From contig OZ234501.1 of the NCBI GenBank assembly GCA_965153455.1, positions 11,780,001-11,844,000 on the forward strand: a stretch of DNA of 64,000 nucleotides, given 5' to 3'. The position numbers were made by a program, and so were the translations under genes. Source of the stretch: Sphagnum compactum (taxonomy: Eukaryota > Bryophyta > Sphagnopsida > Sphagnales). Below are positions 12,401-26,000 of the stretch, in pieces; within the stretch, counting starts at the first letter, position 1, and each line of letters starts with the position of its first letter. The notes beneath the pieces are model-generated. The model was not told where the DNA came from, ran no database searches, and saw only the letters and a program-made list of their open reading frames with translations.

Positions 12401-12900
12401 GTTATTGGAATTGGAAGCATATTGCCAAGTGCAGTTGATAAATTGAATCTCCTGATTTAGCCACTAAAAAGTAAGGTTGGAACTTAATGAATGGTTGCAG
12501 CTTTGACATTTACATTGGTTATGAAATGTGTTGTTGCTGGATGGTGTTAACAAAGAATATTATCCCAATTTGCAGAAGGCTTATTTGTCAAAAATAAAAT
12601 ACATGTTCTTTATTTAAGCATAATGAAAATGTTCATATTATTGTTATTTGTGGGAGGGGATGTTAAATATGATTCAGATTTCTAGATGGGAAATTGATCC
12701 CTCGCCATTGAACTAAAACCACTCAGACAACGAGTTTGAAACAGCACTGCACAGTGTTGATACAGACAACCTGTGCTATGATATATGTATATCCTCATTG
12801 TGGTTTGAACATCAACATTATTGGACACTGGAAACATGCAGTATTCCAGGCGAAGTGTAAGATTATCTATTCAGCCAAGAAACAATGGATCTATGGAAGT
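9471..12900. other. AT-rich intergenic DNA, no gene seen
   Basis: Both strands were examined. The stretch is AT-rich with many homopolymer runs, no open frame longer than about 67 codons, and no recognisable protein motif, RNA gene or clear repeat boundary. Old mobile-element remnants are possible but cannot be shown by eye. Confidence 0.6.
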
Positions 12901-15170
12901 CTACATCCCTCATATAATTGATAATTTCTTATTCTTCAACATGCCTTCAGATAGAGCTAATATATTTGAATAATCATCGGGATCACGTCCTTAGCAATCC
13001 TTAAGTATCAATGCTGTCAGAGCAGCTGATGTAGTAGAAGACAAGAATTCTGGAGCAGAAAGCAAAGACCTGCCAAAAGATACACCTGAACTGATGGACT
13101 GTATTGTGTTAATGTGCATTCTGGAAGACAAACTGGAAGACATAGTCTCAGATAATATTTCTATGGTGTTTTTGTCATCTCAGCACAGAACAACTAAGTA
13201 TGGTGCATGACATCATTCTCTCATCACTGACTGGCCCCCTTCCAGTTCTTCACAAGTAGAACATGCTGAGATTCCGTTTCTTCACATCGTTACAAGTAAG
13301 CAGCACAGACAATACACCTACTATAGCTTGGTGACTTAATTACCAAGACTAATGCCAAAAGAAACCCAACATCTACACCAACCAATCCACGCCACGGATA
13401 TACTACACAGCACAGATATTTGTTCGTGACTGCTCAGCAAGATTTAGTGTTGGAACGGATTTTTCTCTTCAACGCCTCCTTGCGAAGACTAAAAGCGAGC
13501 TGGGATTATCCAGTCATCATTGCAGTCTTCTTCTCGGCACCTTTACTGATGGGAGGAAATATTTTCTTTGACGACTAAGACTTCGTTCATTCACTACGAA
13601 ACAACAAAAAACACTTCCCCCCTGACTCTATCTATCTGGCCGGTCTTATGGAAAGGAAGAAACCTAAGGCAACCACAAACGAAAAAACCCTAACCGTAAA
13701 ATCAAGAAAATGACCATGAAATACTAACGCTAGAGAAGGTTAAGGGCCTTGCCTTCGGAGACCTCTCCGCAACGCCAATCTGTTGGACCTTCTTGTTGGC
13801 AAAGGCAATATCGCATCTCACGACCAACTCCATCGTATCAATGTATCGAGAAGCAGAACTTTTGCTCAGGCAGACCAACATGTAAATTGAAACAACGTAA
13901 GCAACCGAAGACCCTACAACCCTTAGGACGGATGCGCTACTACGAACAGCGGCAACGGCCTCCGGTCTTCTAGAGCTGGCAGCAACACACCCGCCGTCGC
14001 TTCAGCTCTCCTCCACTGTAGAGATCCTTCGGATACGGAAACCCGCATAGAAACGATGGACGACACCATAAGGACCCAAATGCTTAGAGATAAAGCAGTT
14101 TGGAAAGAGGAAATGGGGGAACACAATGTGGCCGGAAACAAGGGAACACAGAAAGCGCGGCGACGAAAGGAAAGACAAATACAAATGGAAGACGAGGACG
14201 ATGACAGCTTTTTATAGTGCGCTTCAAACCCTAAAATCGCAAAGCCCTAATCCGGGAAACTGTGAATCCGCGAAACCTCGCCCGCCCCAAACCCTAATCC
14301 CTGAAACCACGAAACCTCGAAAGCGCCAAGCCCTAATTCATGAAACCGCGGAACCTAGGAGCGCTATAAATATTCTGACACCGAGAAGCAACTGATCGCA
14401 ACTGCGAAATTCCAAGCGAACATGTGAATGACGAAAGAATGCGAATTGACTGACGGCTTGATTTCGAAGAATCGGGAAATTGGGATTGATTTTTTCTCTG
14501 ATCTTTTCGGGAATCGTCATTATCGTGATCATGCACAATAAGAAGGCCTCAGCAAGGAGTTAGGGTATGTGTACGAAGCAACCAACGAAGAGGAGCATGA
14601 ACAAAAACCGAGTCTGCACTCTCCCATCTAGAAATGTGTGCAATGTTGAAATGCAAATCTCTTTATGTCAATGGCAATAGATTGATTACAGCTACAAAAA
14701 TCCTAATTTTTCTTAAGGTATGGAGGGAGAGATCCAAGTGCGAGATATACTTCATCACACACTGTGTACCACTTGCAACTACTAATGGAAACAGAAACTC
14801 TGTCTATCAATCTCTCTTTTTTTCTCCTCTAAGACAAGAGAGAGGAAACAAACCATACCTACTTGCTGGAACTTTGCAGTTCCTGCAGTTTTTATAATGC
14901 TATGGTACAACAGAAAGCTCAGCAGAGACATCATGACAACCAAGATTAGTTGGTGAAGTTTTCATCTATAAAAAAAAATCCTAGGCCATCTCCAAATTAC
15001 AGCTCCAGAATTTGGAGTTGTGGAGAAGCTTTTTGCAATTGCACTTGCGCACTTTCCATTTGCATCTTGGTGGTCAGGGAATGTAATTTGGTTTTTCTTC
15101 TGGTTTCCCCCCCTCATCTAGTCTCTCAAGCTCAAAAAGAGAGAGACAGAGAGAGAAAGAGAGCTCTAAC
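12901..15170. other. Moderately GC-rich intergenic stretch without a recognised gene
   Basis: Base composition rises between about 13,400 and 14,540, and short open frames occur on both strands, but none shows a known family or a consistent exon chain. At 14,225-14,345 a degenerate tandem repeat combines AAACCCTAA-like words with GAAACCNCGAAACCTCG-like words, followed by a TATAAATA word near 14,365. This may be an old promoter or 5' region whose coding part is lost; that is a guess. The sequence from about 14,600 towards the kinase stop is unremarkable. Confidence 0.45.
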
Positions 15171-15307
15171 AGTCTCAATGGACCCTTGCAGCTCTCTGGT
15201 GAAGAAATTCATGACCGTCGCATGTTGAGGAGAAAGAGAATGAGGATGGCCCACTCAAGATGAGGATGGTCACTTGGATGCAAATTTGTGCGCAATCACC
15301 ACCATTG

Positions 15308-18300
15308 TTACCTCCCTTCATGCAAATCTTCAGGGATGACATGGGTCCTTGAAAGGTGGTCACTCAGAGGCTCAGGAGGAGTGCCCACAAAAGGGCCAGA
15401 TGAGAACAAGGATGAGGAGCCATCTTCTGAACCCAGGTTTGTGGATACATGGGCAGTGGGATGCCATTGAGTGGTGAAACCAAGATGAGAGCCACCACTT
15501 GTAGAAGATGTGGGTGTTGAAGCACCGCCTCCTTCTCTTTCACCTGCGCTGCTCACTCCTCTGTCACCATCACTACTGAGATCATACTCCAATGAACGAC
15601 ATACTGCAGTAAGTGTTTGAACCACTTCCCCCATTGTCGGCCTCATTCTCCACTCTCTTGCAATACATGCTGCTGCTAATGCAGCCACCTTCACAAAATC
15701 CTCTCGTGGGTACTTCCCTTCCAACCGACCATCCGCAAGCTCAAACACTCTCTCTCTGTTATTCAACATAGGACTTGCCTGCAAAACAAAATGTGTCAAA
15801 GCTCAATCAGCATGTGCTCTTGTTGTAGGCACTAATTTACAATAGCCCCAAGGTTTGAACTGTAGAAAGGAGAAAAACCCGCCACAGATTAGACAGAAAG
15901 TCCAGACTTCATTGTTTTGTGTTTAATTGCAATAGCTGCAAAATGCAGCAGTGGTGCTTTCCACCAACATGGCATCATGATCAAAGGGATTGCAGTTTTG
16001 ATGCTCCTCTTCTTCTGAAAGATCTGGCACGGAGCTGAGTTTTCAGGATGTAGAAAACAGGGGTTTTGGGCAGGGATTTTTGGACTTGGAAAAAAAAGAG
16101 TTCAATTGTGAAGGGAATTTTGGAGCTGGAAGGAAAAGAACACCCACCCATGTTGTTATGTTTTCTCCTCCTTCAGATCGACTTAAATCAACAGGCTTTC
16201 TTCCAGAAAGAAGCTCAAGTAAAACAACCCCATAACTGTAAACATCACTCTTCACCAGCAAATGTCCTGTCATTGCGTACTCTGGTGCAACGTATCTGTT
16301 GCAAGAGAAATCTTGAGATCAGGAAGACTGAAAGCAAAGAAAACCATATTCTTATGTGCGTCATCTGTATAGGTCTAGAACACATGAGAAAAAAAAGGAT
16401 GGTTCCAACACACACAAATGGGCACCAAATATTTTCACTCCTCACTTAGCAACTGGAAATCATCAACAGTTGCTACCTATGAACAACAATCTGTGTAAAA
16501 AATCCCAGACTGAACAGAGCTCGCCATAAAACATATTCTTGACACCAACTGCACAAAATGGGCCTTGACAAAAAGACGAAAAAATCTTTGTGAGATTCAT
16601 CTACCTAGTGATAAAAGTTGCTGCAAGAAATTCACATACCCAAAAGTGCCCATCACACGGGTTGAGACATAATTGCCTTGACCTTCTGGAGCCAATCGTG
16701 CAAGCCCAAAATCAGCCACCTTTGGGTTGAAGTTATTCTGGAGAAGAATATTGGAAGCTTTGAAGTCGCGATGGATTACACAGGGTTGAGAATCCTCATG
16801 CAAATAAGCGAGTCCTCGTGCTGCCCCAATGGCAATTTTCATACGGGTTGCCCAATCCAAAGGCCCCCGTGTTACCCCTAACGATCCTATGTTTTATCAC
16901 AATAGAAAGCACAGACAAGTGCACATGAGAACTTTTACAAGCTCTCTCTCTTCCAAAATGGAAAGCTTAATTTTGTCCTTTCTTTGAAGAAATTTCCAAA
17001 ACTCACAAATCTGATTGAAGAAACTCCTTACCATGAAGCCAAGCCTCCAAGCTTCCATTTGGGATCAATTCATAACAAAGCAATTGTTGACGTGGTTCAT
17101 GAGAACAAAAGTAGCCCAAAAGCTTGACAAGATGACGGTGATGGAGGCGACTCAACATTTCAACCTCCACGAGAAACTCCCTGTCACCTTGGTGACCGCC
17201 AATGGTCAGCTTCTTGATGGCTACTTCAGTTCCATCTCGCAACACTCCACGATACACTTTCCCAAATCCACCTTCTCCCAAAAAACACTCAGGTGCAAAG
17301 TCATTGGTGGCTTCACGAAGCTCCTCATACGAGAATTGCTGGGTGTTTTCAGGCCGTGGAAAGGACTTAGTATCAGCAAGAATGATCTGCTCATTCGGTG
17401 CCACAACCTCCGGGTCTAGCACTGCTGTCACTGCCACAATTTAACATAGCTCTTTTCAATACCAAAATTCCAGAAATTTGTCACACAAATGCACCAATAG
17501 GTAGTTGTTGCCCTACAACTCTCCAAAAATTCTTCCACTTTCAGGATTCCACAGTGTAAGCATCTGCATCAGCATGTCTTCAACAATGCAAAATGGGTAT
17601 GAATTAAATAAAAGAGAACAAAAAGGTGGAGCTTAAACCTCTAGTGGTGGTTGGACCTCTAGTGGCAGACTCAGGATCAGCCCGTCTTTTTGAACAACAG
17701 CATATCCAAACAATAACTGCCAAGATGATGAGGATGACTCCACCACCCGCAGCAACCCCAATTATCAAACCTGTATTCGAGTTTTTCGATGGACTTGATG
17801 CTGAGTTTACCGTTGATGGAGCAGGAGTTGACACATTACCTAGAAAAATCAATTCCAAACCAGTTTTTCAATTCATCAAGCTTTTTGTACTTGCTGCAAT
17901 CCAGGCCACTTTTATGACAGACTTCCCATGTGAAAAGAAATTCACATGCCATGCATTGGGCTTACTCCCGACTTGCTGAGATTCTAAGGAGAAATCTGCT
18001 AAAGGATAACATGGAAAATTACAGCACCCATTTTGTGAACCCTAAAAACCCATGATCCATGTTTATCTGAGCAAAAGAAAGATTACAAGAGGTGCAAACA
18101 TGGGTTTCAACTTAATTCAGGCTTTCTCTTACCGAGAGGAGGATAGAGACTTAGAAGCGTGTAATTGCCAAAGTCACTGCTGAAAACTACTTCATGGCTA
18201 ACGATGGCAGTTCGAATTGTGACACTCAAATTCTGAGGAAAACTTGAACCAGTGAGAGGACCCATTGCAGCTGCAACAATCAATGGGCTTTGGCTGGCAA

Positions 18301-20222
18301 ACTGCAGGCCCAAACGGGAGCCTGTGCTGGGATTGAACCAGACTTGGACCTGCTGCACATTGGTGAAGTTCAGTTGCTGTGCCAATTCCTGCTGAAAGAG
18401 TGAATTGGTTGCATTACTTGAGGCATTGTCAAACTGCAGCTCCACCGTTATAGCATTGACACAATCACACGATGATGATGCATTTGATGATCCGGGTCTT
18501 GGAATTGTATTTGTAGAGGAGCAACATCCTGATTACAAAGTGAGAAAACAAAATGTCAGACTTTCTTCAATCTCAGCTGATCAATCCAACCACCTTTCTT
18601 CTGCTGATGCTCTTGCTCCAAATTGCATAGCTACAAATTTGATGATCAAACCAAGAGAAACAAGCTTGCACTTATCACTGATTCCGGCAACTGAAGCTGG
18701 ACTACCATGCACCAAAAACTCTAATGTGTTAGGATTCGTTCATCACATTGTGGAGGAACTGAACAGGAGCAGGAGACAGAACATGAATGAATTACCTGCA
18801 GATGGAGAAGGTGATGTAAGTGGTGATGTAAGTGGTGAAGACTGTGGTGGGGGCGACAGTATCACAGGACTACTGGGCGACACAAGGCCTGAGGGGGCAA
18901 GAGCAGGAGGGGTTGATGGAGGGGCAGGTGATGTAGGAGGAGATGAAACTGGAGCTGGAGTAGGACTTGGAGGTGGCACAGGTGGAGGATTGTTTGGAGG
19001 AGGAGGAGGTGGAGGCGAAGAGGAAGAAAATGGAGGTGAGGATGGAGATACAACAGAAGGGGATGGGGACAATGAAGGAGGAGGAGTTGGGACCAGAGAT
19101 GGAGATGGCACCACATTGTTGGAAGGAGGAGGAGGAGGTGGAGATGGTGGAGAAGATGGTGAGGTGGGGCTGTTTGTTGGACTAGTTGGTGGAGGTGTTG
19201 CTGGTGGTGGGGAATTCTGAGGTGGTGAAGTGGGAGAGTATGCAACTGGAGGGGGAGTAGTAGAAGGAACTGTGGGTGTAGGAGGCAGAGAGGTTGGAGG
19301 GGATGCTGAAGGTGGAGACAAGAATGCTGGTGGAGGAGCAATTGGAGGTGAAGAGGGTGGAGACAAGAATGATGGTGGAGGAGCAATTGGAGGTGAAGAG
19401 GGAGGAGTTGATGATGGAGGTGGAGGGGGAGGTGAAAGGGAAGGAGAAGGCGAAGGTGGTGGTGAAGGAGGAGACAAGGACAGAGGTGGACTTGATAGAG
19501 GTAAAGAAGCAGGTGATGGACTTGGAGGCAATGAAGTGGGAGGAGGGGAAAGAGGAGTGGATGATGGAGTTGTAGATAGAGGAGAAGGGGTTGGACTTGC
19601 AAATGAAGAGGAGGGAGAGGAAAGAGATGGAAGTGACACTGGCAAGGAAGGTGCAAATTGTGGGGGATTTCCTGCTGGTGCAGAAGCAGGTGAAGTTGTA
19701 GATGGTGCTGGAGATGAAGAGGGAGGAGGAATTGAAGATGGTGAGGGAGTTCCAGATGGTGTTGGACTTACTGGCAGAGACAAGGAAGGGGGATTAGCAG
19801 GTGTGGGAACTGGAGGTGATGCAGAAGGAGCAGGATTAGGAGGAGGCAGAGGACCAAAAACACTAGGTGCCAGAGTTGGTGAAAGAAATGAGGAGGGTGG
19901 AGGAGAAGACTCTTGAAGAAACCGTCTCGCATAATACTGCACTACATCTGCAAAACACAAACACCCAACAAGCCTGATATTCTGAGCATCAAAGATGCAC
20001 TGCAAGACAGATGCAATTGCAGAATAGGATTTCTGGTTCAGACAAAAGAAATTGCTCAAGGAAAAACCCATTGGCTGGTCCAAGCATCATTGTACCTGGA
20101 AATGAGGGTTGCAGTCCAGCAACAACAACTGTTGGTGGCGCTTGAAGAAGAGAAATGCTGCAGCAAAAGAGAATTCCCAAGCTGCAGCTTATGAACCACA
20201 ACCTCCACATCAACCCAGACAT
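15308..20222 (-). CDS. Receptor-like Ser/Thr kinase with Pro-rich ectodomain, ALE2/At4g02010 type
   Basis: Eight exons join in frame (complement): 20096-20222, 18796-19947, 18133-18528, 17639-17839, 17032-17430, 16640-16886, 16148-16295, 15308-15778, giving 1,046 residues. A signal peptide starts at [10 protein letters not shown]. Next comes a very Pro/Ser-rich ectodomain in exon 2, then a Cys-containing module (CCSSTNTIP...[12 protein letters not shown]) matching the ALE2-type N-terminal domain. A membrane helix spans about 583-605. The kinase has Gly-loop LGEGGFGKV (676-684), Lys698, HRDFKASN (797-804) and DFGLAR (817-822), so it should be catalytically active. The C-terminus, EDLHEGR, matches At4g02010 as I remember it. 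ALE2 acts in epidermal/cuticle signalling; the ligand here is unknown. An in-frame upstream ATG at 20,258 would add 12 residues. All introns are GT-AG with matching phases. Confidence 0.93.
18796..19947 (-). other. Exon 2 of the receptor kinase: 383-codon Pro/Ser-rich repeat
   Basis: This single exon is almost wholly Pro, Ser, Thr and Ala in SPPP-, PSPSP- and SPPTSPP-like strings, as in PERK- and extensin-like ectodomains. It contains an internal near-duplicate ([15 protein letters not shown] followed by [15 protein letters not shown]). Tyr is rare, so extensin-type Tyr cross-linking looks unlikely; dense hydroxyproline O-glycosylation is expected from the family. The opposite strand reads as Gly/Glu-rich open frames, which are shadows. 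Confidence 0.85.
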
Positions 20223-22378
20223 GGCTGATTTGATTTTACCCACAACAACAACCACCACCTAGAAACTCTGAAAGTTCTTCATTTGTGTGTGGATCTGCAT
20301 CATCACTGGAACTGCTGCCTCTGCTGCTCCCACTTTTCCACAATTCACCATCTCCTACTATTGCACAAAATTCTGTTTCTTCTTCTACAATTCATGCAGC
20401 ATCCGGCTTCCTCAATCCTTGCTTGCCAGTCTGACTCTTCTCATTCCTTGTTTTCCTTGAAGGTTTCATGGCAATGGGTGACTATGGATGGCTACGTCCT
20501 GAGGTATGGAAGTTCAAATCTCTATGACCTAAAACTTGATCACCATCTCTGGTTTTCTTCTTGCGACCTGCAGGAAATGCTCAATTGCTGCTGATGCAGC
20601 ATTTGCTGCCATGATAATTCTCATCTGCAGACATACTACTTTCCAGAGCTCCGAAGAAGAGTCATGTTCCTTTTGTGTGACTGTGCTGCTGCACCTTGCT
20701 GCAGCTTCAATGCTGGTGGTGGATGATATTGTTGAATCTCATGAGCTCCAATTTGCTTGCACTCGCTCTCCAATTGTCAACCACAACCTAAGTCCTTTTG
20801 GGTTTTGATGATCTTCTTGCTGTAGTAGATCTGCCTCTCTCCAGCTTGTGTTGCTGGCTAGCTAGCTATTTTGTAATCTGTTGTTCTACAGCAGCTGCAG
20901 CTTGAATGCTGCCATGATCTAGTTTTGTAGCTGCACCATCATGCCCTCCAGCAGCAGCAGCTCGGGAAGTAAGAATTCATTCCTCCATTTGCATTTTACT
21001 AGAGCAGCAGCTCCTCATGTTTTCTCGTGTCTGCAAGTAGTAATGGGATTTTTTAGGATGTGCGCAAGAACAACAAGATCTTCTTCTTGCACTCATCAAT
21101 TTCCTGAAACAAAACGGCCAACATTGCAAGAAGCTGGCTGCCTGGCGTTGTCAATCGGATCTCTAATAAGAAGAGGATGATCCAGAGAATTTTCAGCTCG
21201 CGGAGCGACTTGATCTTCTACTCTCTACAAGAAATCTGCAAGCAAAAGAGATCGGCAAAGTTAGCTTTTGGAACGCGGAAACACATCCTCCTGCAGCGAG
21301 GACGACGACTCGAAGTACATCACAAATTCTGGATCATGACCAATGACGCTCAGAGGAAAAAACACGAAGAAAAGAAGACGAAGAAGAAGAAGAAGAAGAA
21401 GAAGAAGACTAGTGAGCAAAACAACCACAAAGCATCGCGAAAGCAAAGCAGAAGCTCTCCGCTAAGAAGGATCCGGATCCGGATCGACATGGATTTTTCA
21501 AACTCGTGGTCTGTCTAACCAGGAACATGATCCCCCAAGTACTGCAACAACACTCTCCGATGTGGATACGACGACGACGATACTCTCTAGAGACACCTTC
21601 TTGACAAACTTCCCAAAGCACTGGACTTGGTACAATTGCGGAATGGGAGCTCTCTGGAACAACCAGTTTCAAAAGCATTTGTAATGGTTGTGAGAAGGAA
21701 GGACCCAGAGGAGGAGAATGAGGAGGAGGAGGAGGGCGAAAGAAAGAAATCAAGAAAGAACCAGAGACTTCTCCTCAAAGTTATGAAGCTCGACAAGTAG
21801 CGAGCCAAAAAAAAGCAGCTCAAATTGGAGCAAACAAACCAAAGAGAAGAATTTGGATCTGCACGCAAACAGAGGGACAAGCATCTGGAGTAGCAGAACT
21901 CATGCACGCCCACACAGACAAAACAACACGACCCCAAAAAAACCGCTTGAAGCTACTAGAATCGTGAAAGAACCCACCTGAAGAACGAATGCAACACCGC
22001 ACCACTGCACCACAACGGTCGAGCTAGAAGCCCGACCACAAGAGACCACTGATCAGAAGTCTAGAAGAAGAAGAAGAAGGAAGGAAGTAAGGAATCTAGT
22101 CTACAAAGGGATCGACAGTGTTCTTCAAATCAGGAAAGAGACTGTTGTGTGCGTGTGTGCGTGTGTGCGTGTGTGCGTGTGTGAGAGAGAGAGAGAGAGA
22201 GAGAGAAAGATGTTGCAGGAGTACTGGTGGAATTGGAAGCTTCTTCCGCAAGATCCACTGCACATCCACTACTTTCTCAGACACACAAAACGTTAGAAAG
22301 TTCTTCTGCCACAACAAGAGCGCGTAGGCGCGCGCGCGAGCGAGCGAGCAAGCGAGCAGCACAGTCGTCGACCCCAGG

Positions 22379-22419
<41 letters not shown>

Positions 22420-22510
22420 AGACCCCTGGAAACAGCGGGTCACCGGGTCCCCCCTGCAACCGCGTCGCCCGGCCGGATCGGATCCGCCATTTCTCAGAAA
22501 GTCAAAGATA
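20223..22510 (-). promoter_or_regulatory. Likely 5' leader and promoter region of the receptor kinase
   Basis: No convincing coding exon is present. On the kinase strand the stretch has long pyrimidine/CT tracts (22,379-22,412 and 22,182-22,207 read as CTCTCT) and a GC-rich block at about 22,320-22,490 with CGCG runs. Plant leaders and core promoters are often CT-rich, so transcription may start near 22.4 kb and run through an untranslated leader with introns. That is inference; no TATA box was clear. Confidence 0.35.
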
Positions 22511-22810
22511 AGAAAGCACTACGTAAATTTTATAAAAAAAAAAAAAAAAAAAAACCCCGAAAAAGTAAATTCTTAATTTCACCATTTTACTTACCTCTTG
22601 TAAGCGACGATTTGGGGACCTAGTTAGATTCTAACTCTAGTTTGTTAGTGAATTTATTTTGGGACCTCAATTTGGTGTACTCTACCATTACCCTAACAAC
22701 ACCTAGGTTAGTTAGGCACTAATTAATTAGTTTTTGGAATTTTCAAATATATATATATATATAGATGCTTTCTAAAATGCCAAAAATCTTATTGAATTTC
22801 TCAAGTGCAA

Positions 22811-22960
22811 TAGCTTCATTATTTAGTATAATGCTTGACTAGTAAAAAATATTTTTATTTAAAATTGCCAAACATAATTGACTAATTAATTAATTAATTA
22901 GTTATTAAGCACCTTGGTGTCAAATTAGCATTGGTTGTATTATGATTTACCCTAGGTTAG
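22811..22960. repeat. Dispersed direct repeat, partner at about 24,791-24,930
   Basis: Both places contain GCTTCATTATTTAGTATAAT followed by an AT-rich stretch, an AATTAATTAATTA tract, then TTATTAGGCA/TTATTAAGCA and a CCTTG word. They lie about 2 kb apart in direct orientation. This could be an old mobile-element end; I cannot assign a family. Confidence 0.55.
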
Positions 22961-22998
22961 CTTATCCTAGCTTGGGTTGTGATGAATTTTTGGGACCT

Positions 22999-23028
22999 AA
23001 AATTGTGCACCCTAGAGTGCACAATTTT
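22999..23028. repeat. 30-bp near-perfect palindrome
   Basis: Arms AAAATTGTGCAC and GTGCACAATTTT flank the central CCTAGA. It lies in AT-rich non-coding DNA with no adjacent gene. It could form a cruciform or be the fused termini of a small element. Confidence 0.8.
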
Positions 23029-23058
23029 GTGCCATTTTATTTTCATATTTGTTGGGGT

Positions 23059-23075
23059 GGGGGGGGGGGGGGGGG
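23059..23075 (+). repeat. G homopolymer, 17 bases
   Basis: An uninterrupted run of 17 G, with four further G just before it (23,054-23,057) and GGG soon after, so quadruplex formation is possible. A second run of 12 G lies at 60,842-60,853. Length may vary between individuals or be uncertain in assembly. Confidence 0.8.
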
Positions 23076-23079
23076 AGGG

Positions 23080-26000
23080 ATCAATTTTGTGATATAGCCA
23101 AACTAGTGATCATCCATAATAAGATTTAGCCAAATTTGTCGTACCAAATGGGGGGTACCTAGTTTGTTTTGCCATTAAACCATTTGGTTGTTCAACCCTC
23201 ACACGATTGGCACTCACCATCCAAAATTTATTTTACGTATCTCAATTGATAAATAAATAAATAATTTATTAATTTATTAATAGATAGATGGATAGATAGA
23301 TCAATTGATCGGGTTACACAATTTCATAAAGATTGGGCAAATTGTGGTACCTAGAATATCATAGTTCCGGCACAAAATCTAGGATCCATTTAAGCTTTGT
23401 GTGACTATAGTGACCCAATTGATCTCAAAAATAAGAAATTATATTATTATTTGTTGCATCATGTTGGCTTTTAAGGGTTTTTTTTTTTTTTTTTTTTCCC
23501 TCTCGTCCGTTGGCATGAAAACAACAACAACAACAATGGTATTTGCTTGGTTCCATAAGTACGTGTTTACGTGCTCTTTTTTCCATAGTGATGATGGTTC
23601 ACGGGGTCATGAACATGTCTTCCTTCCGATTGCCCGTTCCTTCCGATTGCCCGCCCATTGCCTTCGACAACGGAAAATTCTACATAAAAATGGACAAGAA
23701 TGTCCCCATTCCCCCCTTAAGAAAAGAAAAAGAAGGGTCAGGAGAAAAAAAGGAAAAAAAAAAAAAGGCCCCCCAAAATGAAGCAAAATATTTTTTAAAA
23801 ATTTGGGGTAAAAAACTTTTGGATTTTTTTTATTGGGCAGAAGTAAGTTTGGAAGTTGTAAATAGTGACTTAGTGCCTAAGTAATTGTGACGTGGACAAG
23901 GACAACGGTTTACACGAACAAAAATTTCTTGCCGACCTAATTCAACGCGCACATCGACCATACGAAGTCCACGTGGCGGCCACGGCATGCGCACTACAGG
24001 GGAAATTATTGCCGGTCTTGAGAGGCCACGGAGGCCACGTTTTACGGCCACATCTGAGAAGAGAAGTGTTCACACCTGAAACCGACGTAGGGGTGGGGGG
24101 GCGACGGGTGTTTTCTTCCAACAGCCCGGGGGATGATATTATTAACTAGGAGCTAGTGGTGGCTGAATGAATGAATGAAAAGATGGATGAGAAAACTCTA
24201 ACTGAATCCCGCACATCCAGGAACTTCTCGTTTTGCTAGTGAACTTATCACCGACCTAAATTATCTTCTTTTTTTTTCTTTTGCTGCCCTTTATTTTATT
24301 TTATTTTTTAATTTTTCCCCGCTCAACAAAAGAGAAGAAGATAAAGAAAGGGAGTAAATTTTTTTCACCTGACCGTTGTTGATTTTGGTGGTTTTGTTTT
24401 TTTTTGGGGGCCCGCCTTGGCGTTTGAGGAGGGGTAGAAGAGAGCTTGGTCGTGCTGCCCGAAATTTTAAGTAAATCGAGTATTAATTTGGTTGTTGGGA
24501 AAACTAAATTGGGTTAGGTCAATTTTTTAAGATGGGTAGTTTTTTTTCCTTGTGCCCGCATTTTTTTTTAATTTATTTTTATTTTTTTATTTTTTGGGGT
24601 GGGTGGCAACAATGCAACAAGAGGAAAGAGAAGTAAGTATATATGAAAAATAATTGTGATTTTAAAAAATAATAATTTCAATGATGGGATGAAGGTTTTC
24701 CGGGCACCCCAACAAACAACCCAAAAAAACCAATTTGTGGAATTGCTGAAAATTCTGAGAAAATATAACACCATGCCCAAAAATAAGAAATGAGCTTCAT
24801 TATTTAGTATAATGCCTCATTTTTTAATTATAATTATTTTTACTTCCACAAATAAAACCGACAGAAAATCAATCAATTAATTAATTATTAGGCAACCTTG
24901 CTTCATCCAAACCAAACCAACCCAGGTATTAACTATGGTACCCAAATCTTCTCTGGTACCCAAATCTTCTCAAACACACATACCTAAAACCCCAAATAAA
25001 TTGCAAAAATAAATAAATAAATAAATGACACGCCACGACTCGCCAACAAAAACAAACAAACGCGCCCTTGATATTCCTACCACTATGTTTTAAACCGACC
25101 GAGCGAGTGGAAGAAATTGTTGTTGTTGTTGTTGCGCCATTCGGCATCAAACAAAGTCTCTCTGTATGGGGAAGGAGACTATTGATTTGGGCTCGAGGTT
25201 GTTTTTGTTTGGCTTTTCTTTGTTCCTTTTTCCACGCTTTTAAAAATGCTAGTATATAAGTCAATTGGGTTGTTCCTTTTTTTCTTTTTGGGCCCCTCTA
25301 ATTTTAATGTATTTTAGGGCTTGTTTGTGTGGATTGGGTGGTGGGACAATCATAAGCAAAGTCGTCAAGAAGATTTTATTATTTTTATAGGGTTTTGTTT
25401 AGGGTTTTGTTTAGGGTTTTTTTTGTTTTAGGGTTTTTTTTTTGGTTTAGGTTTTTTTGCCCAAGTGAAAGTCATTCACTAGGGTTTTTTCTTAGGGTTT
25501 TTCTGTTTTAGGGTTTTTTTTTTTTGGGTTTAGGTTTTTTTTGCCCAAGTGAAAAGTCATTCACAACAAGTGGGGAAGTTTTGTTTTCACAATGTTGGAA
25601 TCCGGGTGTGGAAAGCTTAAATGTTGGTGTTTCGTTTCGGTCAACTTGGTACACACCAACAAGTAACCCCCAAAAACCCGGGCACTTTGGTGCTGGACGA
25701 ATCGCATTAGGTGTATGGCAATATAGTCAAGCTGCGCCATGTGTGGCTCGGATCCAAGGGTTTTGAACAATGCCAAGAGTTTGCCACCTTTTGGAAACCC
25801 TTTGCATGAAAAGAATGCACTACTTTTCTTTCTTTCTTTTGTATACAATAAGCATTATTATAATGCTTATTATATTGCATTATTAATAATAATGCATTAT
25901 TATTTGTATATAATAAGCATTATATTCTTCTTGTTGTTATACGATATTATGTGCTTCCCTATTTTAGGGTTGCCAAAGAGTGAAGTTCGTGCATTGACGT

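Noticed and set aside
9471-12900. Possible LTR retrotransposon body
   Set aside because: No polymerase, integrase or gag motif, no terminal repeats and no primer-binding site could be seen.
18405-19916. Long plus-strand Gly/Glu-rich open frames
   Set aside because: They are the reverse complement of the Pro/Ser-rich exon of the receptor kinase, whose exon chain, splice sites and phases are consistent on the minus strand.
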